From the IMG/VR virus record IMGVR_UViG_3300033977_000049, positions 1 through 64,000 of that record: a stretch of 64,000 nt of DNA. The stretch is one strand, 5' to 3'. Below, piece by piece: positions 43,287 to 52,402 of this stretch. The notes under the pieces were generated by a model. It was given only the letters and a program-made list of their open reading frames with translations. It was not told the DNA's origin and ran no database searches. The first letter of the stretch is position 1, and each line of letters opens with the position of its first letter. The position numbers and the translations under genes are program-made. Source of the DNA: a virus.

Positions 43287-46200
43287 TTATTCTCGTCCGC
43301 TTAGACTTCCCCAAACGGAAAGGGTATAAAGCTCATTTCTTACGGCTTCCGCTGGAAATGCTATTTGCATTTGTATATGCCGACCAATAATTGGTACAGC
43401 GCCTTGCAAAAGATAAAACCTCTTACTCATAATCGAGGTACTAGGGGTTAAAATCGGAGGATCGCTTACGCTATTAGGAAGTGCTTCAAATGAAATGCGA
43501 GTTGGATTTAAATAATCATAAACCTCATCTAATATAACGCTAACGGTTGGAATGCTTCCTTTATTAGGCAATTCAACAGTAATACTTTCAATTTCCGCTA
43601 TCTGTCCCGGTTGGGCCAAAACCAAGCTACCAAGAATAATAGAACCAGTATATGTATTTCCTAAATCGGTAAATATTCCATTGGGTCCGGGAGGAGTTCT
43701 ATAGGCAACCATTGCCTGATTCGTGTATGAATTCCATACCCCAACTAATAATTGATGAACTCCAGGGGCGGTTTCGACAGAGCCGATAGATGTATAGCTC
43801 CATTGAGAATTATCGTATCCGGTTCCAGTATTTCCAGTTGCAGCAACTCCATTAGCATTGGTCACTGTGAATGTACTAGAGCCGATTGCCGTTACGGGAA
43901 ATGTTCCGTTATTACCAGCATTCGCCATGCCGATAACAGTAATGTTATCTCCAACTACTATAGCATTACCCGTTAAGCTGGTATAGGTATAAGTCCAAGA
44001 ACTTCCCGAACCTGACACCGTGGTTATGGTATTTATTATAGGACCAGCAAAAAATTTTGCCTTTGGACTCCACGCGGGTCCGCCTTCTGGAGGCTGATTC
44101 CAATTACACCTGTACCAAGTAGAACTTCCATCAGCAAGAAATACCGCTTTATCTGAACTTCCTGAAATCAATGATGCTACGTAAACTGTACTAGGATTAT
44201 ATGCCGGATCAATTTCCAGCCGATTACCAATTGCGAATCCATCCTCATTAATACCAGCAGCCGAAAATCTTATAAATTGGCGGTCGGCAGAATACAACCA
44301 AGTATTTACCCCATCTGCGGCAAGAGCATTATACGAACTAAGTCCAAGGCCCGTTAACATGGGCATGGGATACATGGATGCAAGAGTACTTCCGGCAATA
44401 TAATAAAGATCGGATTGAGTCCATACTAATAAGGCAGATGATGTGGGAACTAATCTATTGATTTGTGTTGGAAAGGTAAAATAATTTAATGGCGGAAATG
44501 CCTCTGAGCCATTTCCAACAAGGCAATCTGGACCAGCAGAATAATAAAGTAAATTGCCGACCGCTCCCCATATCCGCCCTAAATGATAAGCCATCTTAAC
44601 AATGCCAGATGGAGGAGGGTTGTTTACATAATTTACTGGTCCTGGTTGGGTTATTATAAGTGATATATCGGGAGAGTTATCTTCTATTTGTACCGTGCTT
44701 ACGCCCGGAGTCCATCCACTAGGCCAAAGAGTGGTGCAAAGATATGGAGAAGTTGGAATATTTAAAAATATTGATCCACCATCAGTAATACGAAATACCC
44801 AAATTTGATCTACCTGTGGATCGGTAGGGGCTAAAAGCGTTACCTTAACTCCCGTAGCATTTGTAAATATTCCCGTGCCCGTACTAGGAGGAGTGGTGGA
44901 AGAAACATGTCCACTTTTACTATTTCCATAAGCCGCAACATATTGATATCCAGTAAAGGCATTAAATGTTCCGGGCGTGGTATCAATAGATATAGGCGGA
45001 CCTCCGGTTGCCCATATAGTGATTTTAACCCAAGTAATATACCACGTTGCCAATCCCGTTCCTTGAGGATTAAATGCTTGAAGCGCTACACCAAATCCAA
45101 TTCCACCCACACTAGAAGCGGCGATATTTTGTATGCCCCAAAAATCTCCAGCCCCTCCTATGGAAATTGTACTCGAAGAAGTCCCTAACTGTACCGTTCT
45201 TACATTTCCGGTAGGCTGTCCGGCCAATAAAAGCTGAGCGGTTAAATAACATCCCGAAGGATTGCTTCCTTGATATCCATTTACCTGAACCTGAATTCCT
45301 TGCACGACAGATGGAGAAGTAATATTAAATCCAAAATTAGTTCCCTCTAATAAGTCGCTTTTATTAGACGATGGCAAGCTATAAGTAACCGCAATTTTAA
45401 TGGCATCTACTTCACCCACATTTGCTTGCGTTGCCGGATAACCAGTTGCGGTAACTATTAAACTTACTCCAAAGGCAGATGAATTAATAAGATCGGGAGT
45501 TAATGACGATCCCCATAAAACTCCATCGTAACTTCTCCAAGTCAAATTTCCGGGCCATGAATTGGGACTAACATCATATTGGGCATTACTAGATCCAACT
45601 CCCAAAAGTTGCAAAGAGCCATATAATCCGGGATATTGAGAAGTTTGATATTGAGCGGCACATTTTACCGATACTGTAACATCAATAATTTTTGCATATG
45701 AAGGTATGGTAAATCCAAATCCACTTGCCTGTAATGGGCTGGAGGTTGTTCCCGGCTGCATAGTAATAGTAGCACAATTTCCATCTTCGATTTCCACATA
45801 GAAAGGATTCTGCCATTCATTCATGTAATCAATGGCAGCGGTGGGAAATAAAGGCCCCACGACTTTTGAAGGAATAGACCCAACTGTTACTGTAGCGGGT
45901 CCGCCAGTTCCGGTAGTAATACTACCATAAGCGAACCAAGGAACTCCATTACCAAAACTATAATTAGACCCATTGCTAATAACTACATTACCGGCTCCAG
46001 AATTTACAATAGATACTATAAATGGGCTGCTAGGAGATCCCAGCAAAGGCATTGTTACTGCCACGCCGGATGCGTTATTACAAATAATATAAGTACCATT
46101 ATCATTGCTTTGAATTGTATAAGTTGATCCAGTTACAGGGGAATTTGGGCTTTGTGTGGTAGTCAAAACCTGACCGGACTGATAATGAAGATTAGTTCCG

Positions 46201-46850
46201 TCACAATAAAGCGTTACAGTATCGTTAGTGCGAAGCGTAATACTTAATACTCCTGCCGCTGATACATCAGCCGCAGTACCCGGCAGGGAAGGCCCAGATG
46301 GTCCGGAAAACGGACCAATAGAAATACCCCAATTTCTTACTCCCTGTGTGATTCCGCTTACATTAGGGTCGCACCATGCTAAGGCGCGAGAGCCGGTACC
46401 CATATAGAGCACATTTCCCACGCCTTGAAAATAACATTGATTATTAATTTCGGAAGCTTGTTTGGAAAAAATTTGGGTAGATAACGAAGGGGTAATGACA
46501 TCTACTTCCACCGCCGTATCCACTATTACATCAAACGGATTGGGGATAGAAGCTATTTGGCGGAAGGAATAAAAACTTTTGATTTGTGCGGATAGGCTTG
46601 CAGTAGAATAAGGGGCTAATCCAGGACGGCGAATATATGTACCATAATTAGTCAACTCCATATTCGAGCCGTCAACCAACATGTCAGTGCGGACGCCATA
46701 GAATCTGGTATAATACCTACTGTCGGGTCCGTTGAAAGGACTGCGATTAGTCCAAAGGCCAGAGAAGAAATGCTGTGTGGACAGGGGTATAAAATGAGTC
46801 GCGTTTTTAGGTTGAGCGCCAGAAGACTGAAGCAGTCCTGGATCTGCCAT
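43287..46850 (-). CDS. Large tail/appendage structural protein, 1,187 aa
   Basis: It starts with a region common to phage tail-appendage proteins (FSGLWTNRSPF, GSNMELTNYGTYIRRPGL). The rest is threonine-, serine- and glycine-rich beta structure with no enzyme motif. Position between fibre genes and head-tail genes and its size point to a tail tube, needle or appendage scaffold. The N-terminal RRPGL pattern is a repeated feature in structural genes of N4-like and metagenomic podoviruses, from memory. Confidence 0.65.
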   Translation of the reverse strand: MADPGLLQSSGAQPKNATHFIPLSTQHFFSGLWTNRSPFNGPDSRYYTRFYGVRTDMLVDGSNMELTNYGTYIRRPGLAPYSTASLSAQIKSFYSFRQIASIPNPFDVIVDTAVEVDVITPSLSTQIFSKQASEINNQCYFQGVGNVLYMGTGSRALAWCDPNVSGITQGVRNWGISIGPFSGPSGPSLPGTAADVSAAGVLSITLRTNDTVTLYCDGTNLHYQSGQVLTTTQSPNSPVTGSTYTIQSNDNGTYIICNNASGVAVTMPLLGSPSSPFIVSIVNSGAGNVVISNGSNYSFGNGVPWFAYGSITTGTGGPATVTVGSIPSKVVGPLFPTAAIDYMNEWQNPFYVEIEDGNCATITMQPGTTSSPLQASGFGFTIPSYAKIIDVTVSVKCAAQYQTSQYPGLYGSLQLLGVGSSNAQYDVSPNSWPGNLTWRSYDGVLWGSSLTPDLINSSAFGVSLIVTATGYPATQANVGEVDAIKIAVTYSLPSSNKSDLLEGTNFGFNITSPSVVQGIQVQVNGYQGSNPSGCYLTAQLLLAGQPTGNVRTVQLGTSSSTISIGGAGDFWGIQNIAASSVGGIGFGVALQAFNPQGTGLATWYITWVKITIWATGGPPISIDTTPGTFNAFTGYQYVAAYGNSKSGHVSSTTPPSTGTGIFTNATGVKVTLLAPTDPQVDQIWVFRITDGGSIFLNIPTSPYLCTTLWPSGWTPGVSTVQIEDNSPDISLIITQPGPVNYVNNPPPSGIVKMAYHLGRIWGAVGNLLYYSAGPDCLVGNGSEAFPPLNYFTFPTQINRLVPTSSALLVWTQSDLYYIAGSTLASMYPMPMLTGLGLSSYNALAADGVNTWLYSADRQFIRFSAAGINEDGFAIGNRLEIDPAYNPSTVYVASLISGSSDKAVFLADGSSTWYRCNWNQPPEGGPAWSPKAKFFAGPIINTITTVSGSGSSWTYTYTSLTGNAIVVGDNITVIGMANAGNNGTFPVTAIGSSTFTVTNANGVAATGNTGTGYDNSQWSYTSIGSVETAPGVHQLLVGVWNSYTNQAMVAYRTPPGPNGIFTDLGNTYTGSIILGSLVLAQPGQIAEIESITVELPNKGSIPTVSVILDEVYDYLNPTRISFEALPNSVSDPPILTPSTSIMSKRFYLLQGAVPIIGRHIQMQIAFPAEAVRNELYTLSVWGSLSGRE

Positions 46851-46861
46851 CTAATTACTCC

Positions 46862-47203
46862 TTACATTTCTTCTATGCCGTAAATATAGCCGCTGACGGC
46901 ACCGCTTGCCGTTACGTCGAGATAAAGTTTATTATTTTGTGTGCTAGATAGATATCCGGAATACGGAAATTGTGCGACAATGCCAATTCCCGCTGCCAGT
47001 AATGGAGTGCGTATAAATTCCGTTCCGCTTCCATCTTCAAAAAGAATACTACCGGCAACGCTTAATGATAAAGCCCATCCTAATAGCCTAAACCATTTAC
47101 CGGTAGCTGGAGTCCAAACCGCTACGGGAGTTCCAGCGGTAATAGATGTAGCTTTTAGTTCATTTATAACCAACTTTATTTGGTCTAATCTGTCTAAAAT
47201 CAT
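46862..47203 (-). CDS. Small structural protein, 113 aa
   Basis: The sequence GKWFRLLGWALSLSVAGSIL and NNKLYLDVTASGAVSGYIYG occurs, to my memory, as a small conserved virion protein in many tailed phages. It is beta-rich and glycine-rich with no enzyme motif. It could be a head decoration or tail-tip protein. Its coding region overlaps a TCCG-N5-CGGA palindrome at 46955. Confidence 0.6.
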   Translation of the reverse strand: MILDRLDQIKLVINELKATSITAGTPVAVWTPATGKWFRLLGWALSLSVAGSILFEDGSGTEFIRTPLLAAGIGIVAQFPYSGYLSSTQNNKLYLDVTASGAVSGYIYGIEEM

Positions 47204-47212
47204 AATTGCTCC

Positions 47213-47473
47213 TTAATAACTGGAGAAAAATTGTGCTAAGCTGGGGTCTTCCGCCAGCCTGTTTTTAATCATGCCATGAATCGGGGCATCGGGTGCAATG
47301 CCTTCCAGGGCGGTATTCCATGCAAGAAAATAATTATTCCATACAGCTTTTTGCGCTATGGATTTTCCGGATAATATTTGGGCACACGAATTTCTAGTAC
47401 TATAGGGAAAGAAAATATTTCCTACTATATCCAAGAGTATATTGGGAGGCATTGCATCAAAAGGAAGGGCCAT
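47213..47473 (-). CDS. Hypothetical protein, 86 aa
   Basis: It starts MALPFDAMPPNILLDIVGNI and ends DPSLAQFFSSY. It is mainly helical. The C-terminal pattern is like that of the 112-residue product at 35072. It overlaps the membrane gene upstream by 17 bases. Function unknown. Confidence 0.55.
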   Translation of the reverse strand: MALPFDAMPPNILLDIVGNIFFPYSTRNSCAQILSGKSIAQKAVWNNYFLAWNTALEGIAPDAPIHGMIKNRLAEDPSLAQFFSSY

Positions 47474-47732
47474 GTAAATGTTTCTTTAAATAAATTATAC
47501 CAAAAGCCAAGAGTGCTCCTATTAAATAAGCTGTGGTATCATGCCAGCCACTCTGAATAGTTTGTTCTTCTACGATAATATCAAAAATAAACTCCTTCAA
47601 AATTGACCAGATAATGAGCAGCAGAAATGCCAGCTTTATATGCTTAAAATAAGCGCCGGTCATGATAAAGGCATAACCAGCAGCAATATGGGCCAAACAA
47701 CAAATTAAAGCATCTGAAGGTGCCCAAATCAT
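47457..47732 (-). CDS. Three-helix membrane protein, 91 aa
   Basis: Three hydrophobic segments (about 8-28, 31-50 and 66-84) with a basic C-terminal tail (LKKHLHG) describe a small integral membrane protein. Holins have this size and topology, but so do other phage membrane proteins. It is not next to the endolysin candidates, which weakens the holin idea. Confidence 0.55.
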   Translation of the reverse strand: MIWAPSDALICCLAHIAAGYAFIMTGAYFKHIKLAFLLLIIWSILKEFIFDIIVEEQTIQSGWHDTTAYLIGALLAFGIIYLKKHLHGPSF

Positions 47733-47736
47733 AATT

Positions 47737-47782
47737 TGCTCATTTTACAAAAATCTGTGGTATAATAATCGTGGAGGATGCT
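47737..47782 (+). promoter_or_regulatory. Promoter of the counter-directed HNH gene
   Basis: TTGCTC (47737-47742) and TATAAT (47761-47766) are separated by 18 bases, a sigma-70-type arrangement. GTGGAGGATG follows directly and provides the ribosome binding site. The gene it serves is the only plus-strand gene in the leftward virion block, so a private promoter is needed. The -10 to Shine-Dalgarno part repeats at 8773. Confidence 0.6.
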
Positions 47783-48487
47783 ATGCCACGACCAGTTCAC
47801 TTACGGGCTAATAATGGCCTAAAAATATGTTCAAAATGTCACCTAGAAAAGCCGCTATCGGAATTCTTTAAAGATAAGCGGAATGCCTATGACGGCCTAC
47901 AAGGGCACTGCAAAGATTGCCATAGACACGCTATTAAGAGATGGGGGTTGGCACATAGGAGAAAAATCCCCATTGTTATTGGCTCCGTTGATCCATTAAA
48001 AGAATTGCCACAGGGACCACCTAAAAATGAAAAAGGTAAATATGTCAGGGAGCCTATTATGGAAGGATCAAAAATCTGTTCTCAATGCCATCAAAACAGG
48101 TTGGTTATTGAATATCAACCCCAATCTGAAAATTTAGATGGAAGGCGTAATATGTGCAATGAATGTCGTAGTTTAAGAAGAAGAAAATTTGACCAATTAA
48201 ATCCAGAATTGGCAATTAAAAGAAATAGAAAAAATACTCTAAAACAGTTTCATAATATGACACTTGAAGAATATAACAATTTATTAAAAAAGCAAAATAG
48301 AGTTTGTGCTATTTGTAAAAATCCTCAAAAATGGACGCAAACTAAAAATCTCGTTATAGATCACGATCATAAAACAAATACAAGGCGAGGTTTATTATGT
48401 GTTCATTGTAATAGTATGTTAGGTCAGGCCCATGATAATCCTGACATTCTTCGCTCTGCCGCTGATTATTTAGAAAAATATTCCTAA
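47783..48487 (+). CDS. Endonuclease VII-like HNH nuclease with two zinc-ribbon repeats
   Basis: I use the ATG at 47783 (MPRPVHLRANNG), which has GGAGGATGCT before it, rather than the GTG at 47771. Two similar zinc units (CSKCHLEKPLSEFF with CKDC, and CSQCHQNRLVIEY with CNEC) precede a nuclease domain: MTLEEYNNLLKKQNRVCAIC, VIDHDH, RGLLCVHCNSMLG. It runs against all surrounding genes with its own promoter, which looks like a mobile HNH insertion. The family resolves branched DNA or acts in homing. Confidence 0.82.
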   Translation: MPRPVHLRANNGLKICSKCHLEKPLSEFFKDKRNAYDGLQGHCKDCHRHAIKRWGLAHRRKIPIVIGSVDPLKELPQGPPKNEKGKYVREPIMEGSKICSQCHQNRLVIEYQPQSENLDGRRNMCNECRSLRRRKFDQLNPELAIKRNRKNTLKQFHNMTLEEYNNLLKKQNRVCAICKNPQKWTQTKNLVIDHDHKTNTRRGLLCVHCNSMLGQAHDNPDILRSAADYLEKYS

Positions 48488-48612
48488 TTTATTCCTAGCC
48501 TATAAATATAATCTAATTATAATTTAATTCTTTGATTTTAAAGAAGATATTTTTATAATCAACATACATATGGGTTTTCAGGACCAAGGAAAATTGAATA
48601 AGTCCTTTATTA

Positions 48613-49611
48613 TCACCACTGTCCATATGCGTAAGGATTCGCGGGTCCTAGCGGATATCCGAAACTGCCTGCCCCTGTAATCCCACTACTAGGATAAAAT
48701 GAAAATGCCTGCTGTTCTCTATCAGCCGCTCTCAATGCAGTATTCAAATCCAGCAACCATTGCTGAAATGCATCAACCGATTTTCTATCTCCGGCATCCT
48801 GGTGCTTTCTCAGCATCGATATAAATCCCTGGCGGAATAGATAGCTGTAATCATCTGGTATGGGTGTAATTAAACTGGTTAATGAATTTAACTTGGGGGC
48901 TTTTTTCTGATATACACAATAAACGGACCATACGATACCCGATGATGGGGGAAGCGTAGACATTCTCAGGGCTGCACCAGCAGGATCGGCAACGGTCCAT
49001 ACAACTGTCCCATCAGAAACCGTTGTCCCCGGCGTGGCATTCATCGGTGCATACGGTGCCGTAGTTCCAGTAGTTCCCCATGTAGAAACAAATAAATAAT
49101 TTCCATTGCTATCTATAATTTGTTGAATTGGACTTGCTGGACAAGTCGTAGCTCCTAATCCTGTAGGATAAAGAGTGTTAGCCAACCAAGTTCCATATAT
49201 AGCAAGCGGAACGGGCACCCAGCAAATTCCAAATGGCTGCGCCTGCATATAAATAGGTTGTAAATCACGCACCGCTTCCATAGGAAAGAGTGGCTTGGGT
49301 ATCGAAGTATTATTTATATCAACCCTAGTGCATGCCTCTAGCCATCCCATATCTATGATACTTGGATAGGTGCTATAAAGAGCCTGCACGCCTATATAAT
49401 CCTGCTGAAGGGCAACAGTACAAAATGGTGCAACATATTGCCGGTTCCATTTCCAATTCATGGGCTGTGCTAACATGCGTTGCATAACATCGTTAGCAAT
49501 AGTAAGCGCTGGTTCTTGTGCCCATCCAGCGTCCGGGAATAAAGAGACTAATTCCGGAATAGTTCTGGCAAAGTGAAGAACTTGATCTATCGTTATTGTA
49601 GTGCTAGGCAT
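48613..49611 (-). CDS. Virion protein, paralogue 1 of 3
   Basis: The pattern WAQEPALTIANDVMQRMLAQ and WKWNRQ near the N terminus, and PIPDDYSYLFRQGFISMLRKH near the C terminus, are shared with the next two genes. This copy has about 80 extra residues in the middle (YLFVSTWGTTGTTAPYAPMN). It lies between capsid genes and tail genes, which fits head-tail connection or a tail tube. The exact function is unknown. Confidence 0.7.
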   Translation of the reverse strand: MPSTTITIDQVLHFARTIPELVSLFPDAGWAQEPALTIANDVMQRMLAQPMNWKWNRQYVAPFCTVALQQDYIGVQALYSTYPSIIDMGWLEACTRVDINNTSIPKPLFPMEAVRDLQPIYMQAQPFGICWVPVPLAIYGTWLANTLYPTGLGATTCPASPIQQIIDSNGNYLFVSTWGTTGTTAPYAPMNATPGTTVSDGTVVWTVADPAGAALRMSTLPPSSGIVWSVYCVYQKKAPKLNSLTSLITPIPDDYSYLFRQGFISMLRKHQDAGDRKSVDAFQQWLLDLNTALRAADREQQAFSFYPSSGITGAGSFGYPLGPANPYAYGQW

Positions 49612-49612
49612 A

Positions 49613-50359
49613 TTATGCTCCGCGTGGCTGTTGCTGAACTTGCATTCCTAGTTCAGCGCGGGATGTCACAATGCGTTGCACATCCTTTTGAGTTATAAGG
49701 CGCTCTTTAAGAAATATATTTCTTTCAGTTTCGGTTAGCCCGGTATTCGCCGCCACGACTTGCCGGATAAATAAATCCATGGCAACCTCGGCACGGGGAT
49801 CGCCTGAATATTCATAGCTTCGGGCAATAAAACCCTGCTCGATTAAATAAAAGAATTGATCCGGCACTGGAGAAAATGTTCCACTTAAAGCTGTTAATCT
49901 GGCCGGGGCTTGCTGGAAAACCACTACCACGCTATATGCCTGATCGGAAAGTGGAAATAATCTAAAAGTAACATTTCCAGTAGATGGATCTTGTTTAAAA
50001 ACGCAAATACTATTGGGCCTCATTACGGTTTGATCTATGCCCAATACATGCCTAACATTTAGAGTTAAATTACTAGGGCTAGTCCCCGCAATGCTTAAAT
50101 TGGCATTTTCGATATATCCATATGCTGTTAAAGCACTAACTACATTATCTTGCGTACTTGTGCTGGCAGTAAAGGTTGTGGTATTGCGATTCCAGGGATA
50201 GCTAAATGGAGGAGAAAGAATAAATGAAAGAACATAGTTGGCAATGGATAGGGCAGGTTCCATGCTCCATCCTGAAATTGCATTAATTGGTATTAACGAT
50301 GGATTAGCCCTTGCATATCTTACAAGGTCATTAACTGTATAGGTGGAAATGCCCGCCAT
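49613..50359 (-). CDS. Virion protein, paralogue 2 of 3
   Basis: The ATG at 50359 (MAGISTYTVNDL) has GAGG before it; the frame is open further upstream inside the next gene. Shared motifs are WSMEPALSIANYVLSFILSP, YPWNRN and PVPDQFFYLIEQGFIARSYE. The copy is shorter than paralogue 1. It starts one base after the stop of paralogue 3, consistent with tandem duplication. Confidence 0.7.
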   Translation of the reverse strand: MAGISTYTVNDLVRYARANPSLIPINAISGWSMEPALSIANYVLSFILSPPFSYPWNRNTTTFTASTSTQDNVVSALTAYGYIENANLSIAGTSPSNLTLNVRHVLGIDQTVMRPNSICVFKQDPSTGNVTFRLFPLSDQAYSVVVVFQQAPARLTALSGTFSPVPDQFFYLIEQGFIARSYEYSGDPRAEVAMDLFIRQVVAANTGLTETERNIFLKERLITQKDVQRIVTSRAELGMQVQQQPRGA

Positions 50360-50360
50360 A

Positions 50361-51101
50361 TTAACCTCGTTCCGCAATATTATAACGAACGCTTTGCGGA
50401 GGTTCTTTCATTTGAGTACCCGAATAGTCTGCCATGCGATTGCGCAAATGAAGATTTTGCTGCGTTTCCCCTTGGCCTGCATGATGGGAATTAAGCATTT
50501 GGAAAAAGTTATTCATGATATAGGCAAATCGCTCATCACCCTTTTGCTCATAAGCCTTAGCCATAAATCCCGTATTATATATATAACTAAGAAAATCGGG
50601 GATGGGTGTCCATGTTCCGGTAGTGGCAGTAAAGAGAGGAGCTTGGGATTGCGCGATAAGGGTTACGGTATAAGCTTGATCGGGGGTAGGAAAAATTCTA
50701 AAACCAATATTACCGGCATTATCATCTGTTTGAACGGCAATAGCAGTTGGCTCAGATGTAGTAGTATCTATAGCCAGGGAATCTCTAATAAATAATTCTT
50801 TAACTACGCCGGTTGTACTGATAACAGCTTTTTCCAGCCATCCAAAATTAGTTATGGATGTAGAATAATCCTGACCCCCGGCAGTGGATATTGATAAGGT
50901 GGGATATGGAGTTATCCGATTCCACCTCCAGGCATAGGGTGGTGCGAGCATGGCTTGGCGAACCCAATCTCCCATACTAAGAGCCGGTTCATTGGAGAAA
51001 CCAGAAATAGCTCCAAGACCTACAAGGGGGCGCATTTGCACGAAAGTCTGTACAAATGCCACAGTACGGGCAAGTGTATTCGTACAGTTAGAATACGGCA
51101 T
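50361..51101 (-). CDS. Virion protein, paralogue 3 of 3
   Basis: It carries FSNEPALSMGDWVRQAMLAP, YAWRWNR and PIPDFLSYIYNTGFMAKAYE, the same three landmarks as the two downstream genes. Its ends differ from them, so the copies have diverged for a long time. Likely a virion component near the head-tail joint. Confidence 0.7.
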   Translation of the reverse strand: MPYSNCTNTLARTVAFVQTFVQMRPLVGLGAISGFSNEPALSMGDWVRQAMLAPPYAWRWNRITPYPTLSISTAGGQDYSTSITNFGWLEKAVISTTGVVKELFIRDSLAIDTTTSEPTAIAVQTDDNAGNIGFRIFPTPDQAYTVTLIAQSQAPLFTATTGTWTPIPDFLSYIYNTGFMAKAYEQKGDERFAYIMNNFFQMLNSHHAGQGETQQNLHLRNRMADYSGTQMKEPPQSVRYNIAERG

Positions 51102-51115
51102 TTAAATATCCAGAT

Positions 51116-51631
51116 TTATTCTTTCTTACCTTGACCTAGGCGGATAGCTTTGGCGGGATCGGTAAAGGTTCTCCGACCAGAAGCAGAGGGTTGATTTCCA
51201 GACTTCTTTCGCATGAATAAGTTATAATCCGGATCTCCCTGTCTCCATACTCGCGTGCAATTGGTGCAAATACCAATCACTTCTCCGCTATCCAAATAAT
51301 GCTTAATAATAGCAGTTAAACCGTAGGGACTTTTAAAATCGCTTTGACTATTTGAACCCTGAATATGTTCACAACTCTGTTGGTCAAGAAGGCGATTAGC
51401 CTCTAGCTGTTCCCGCTGCTTTTTCATGGCAGCCCTAATGCGCCTATTATTTTCATCTACAACAGGGCTTACATAAGGTTCGCGGGACTTGATAATAGCC
51501 TCGACAAGCGCTTTTTGCTGTTCGGCTTGCTGGTCAGCTATTTTTCCTATCAATTCTGCAAGATCATTCTTGGTAAGAGTAATTTTTTGTTCGTCTCCTG
51601 CGAAAGCAGGATCTTCTACCTTATTAGTCAT
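51116..51631 (-). CDS. Hypothetical protein with coiled coil and zinc pair
   Basis: Residues 30-80 form a charged coiled coil (NRRIRAAMKKQREQLEANR). One cysteine pair appears later (CTNC, near 120), possibly with C87-H88. A conserved hairpin covers the region just before the Shine-Dalgarno AAGGAGAATG. It could be a scaffold-like assembly protein. No family recognised. Confidence 0.6.
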   Translation of the reverse strand: MTNKVEDPAFAGDEQKITLTKNDLAELIGKIADQQAEQQKALVEAIIKSREPYVSPVVDENNRRIRAAMKKQREQLEANRLLDQQSCEHIQGSNSQSDFKSPYGLTAIIKHYLDSGEVIGICTNCTRVWRQGDPDYNLFMRKKSGNQPSASGRRTFTDPAKAIRLGQGKKE

Positions 51632-51648
51632 TTCATTCTCCTTAACTC

Positions 51649-51666
51649 GGTTACAATCCGGTAACC
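51649..51666 (-). promoter_or_regulatory. Conserved hairpin before the gene at 51631, copy A
   Basis: Read on the minus strand it is GGTTAC-CGGATT-GTAACC: six pairs around a CGGATT loop. The stop codon of the upstream gene lies inside the stem. Copy B before the scaffold-like gene at 57883 has the same loop and surrounding bases but a swapped closing pair. The shared context reads CCGTGGTTA.CGGATT.TAACC. Confidence 0.55.
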
Positions 51667-52391
51667 ACGGTTGAGTTAGGCCCTTTTATCAGACGGCTGC
51701 GAAGATTGTATAAATCCCGCCTCCATACAATACTAGCTGGCCCTTGTGCTTCACCAAAAGCTTTATTACAATCTTCTTCGGTGATTAATCCTTTTAAAAT
51801 AAAGCGCATTAGTGGAGTGCGCCACCCGCGAATTTGTTCTTTAACTGGTACATCTCTGGAATTAAAAACATAAATACTATATTCGGGAAGTGGCCCCATG
51901 GGAATGTAACCCATATAAGAATAATCTTTGCCATCTGCCTGGGGTCTACCATAAGCAACCCATAGGGCAATATCAAAAACAAATCTTCCGTCCATCAAAT
52001 AAAGCAAACGATCTCCGCTTAAAGATACAAGTTTTCTTAATTTATTTAAAAACTCACTATGGTGCATCCATTTTCCGGATAAACGCGCTGCAACATTCAT
52101 ATAATCTTCTTGATTTTCCCAGCGCTGGATTTTAGTGCCTTCTAGATTATAATTTAATTCTTTAAGCCTGTGAATATGTTCAGCGGTAGATAATTTAGGC
52201 GCCATTTCACATTGAGCGCATTGATTACGAACACCTTCACGATACGAAGAGTCTCGCCTAAAAGCTGAATGGGGTAAAATATTCCAACAACTTTGGCATT
52301 GTTTCCAATTGGGGGTATTTATTGTTTGATCTAAAACCTCTAGGGGAACCGGAATTCCGTTATGTCCCAAAATCTGCTCTGCTGTCAGCAT
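51651..52391 (-). CDS. Zinc-finger hypothetical protein, 246 aa
   Basis: CQSCWNILPHSAFRRDSSYR (from about residue 32) followed by CAQCE is a zinc ribbon of the same style as those preceding HNH domains. The C-terminal part is helical and tryptophan/arginine-rich without an HNH motif. It may be a nuclease relative that lost its catalytic part, or a separate zinc-binding virion gene. Confidence 0.55.
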   Translation of the reverse strand: MLTAEQILGHNGIPVPLEVLDQTINTPNWKQCQSCWNILPHSAFRRDSSYREGVRNQCAQCEMAPKLSTAEHIHRLKELNYNLEGTKIQRWENQEDYMNVAARLSGKWMHHSEFLNKLRKLVSLSGDRLLYLMDGRFVFDIALWVAYGRPQADGKDYSYMGYIPMGPLPEYSIYVFNSRDVPVKEQIRGWRTPLMRFILKGLITEEDCNKAFGEAQGPASIVWRRDLYNLRSRLIKGPNSTVVTGL

Positions 52392-52402
52392 TTTGTTAAC
52401 TC

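Noticed and set aside
47378-47560. Small plus-strand frame opposite two leftward genes
   Set aside because: No ribosome site and no motif; both opposing genes are tightly packed and plausible.
48488-48612. Terminator between the reversed HNH gene and the virion genes
   Set aside because: Only a weak AAGGA/TCCTT stem without T tract is present in this AT-rich gap, so I do not call a terminator.
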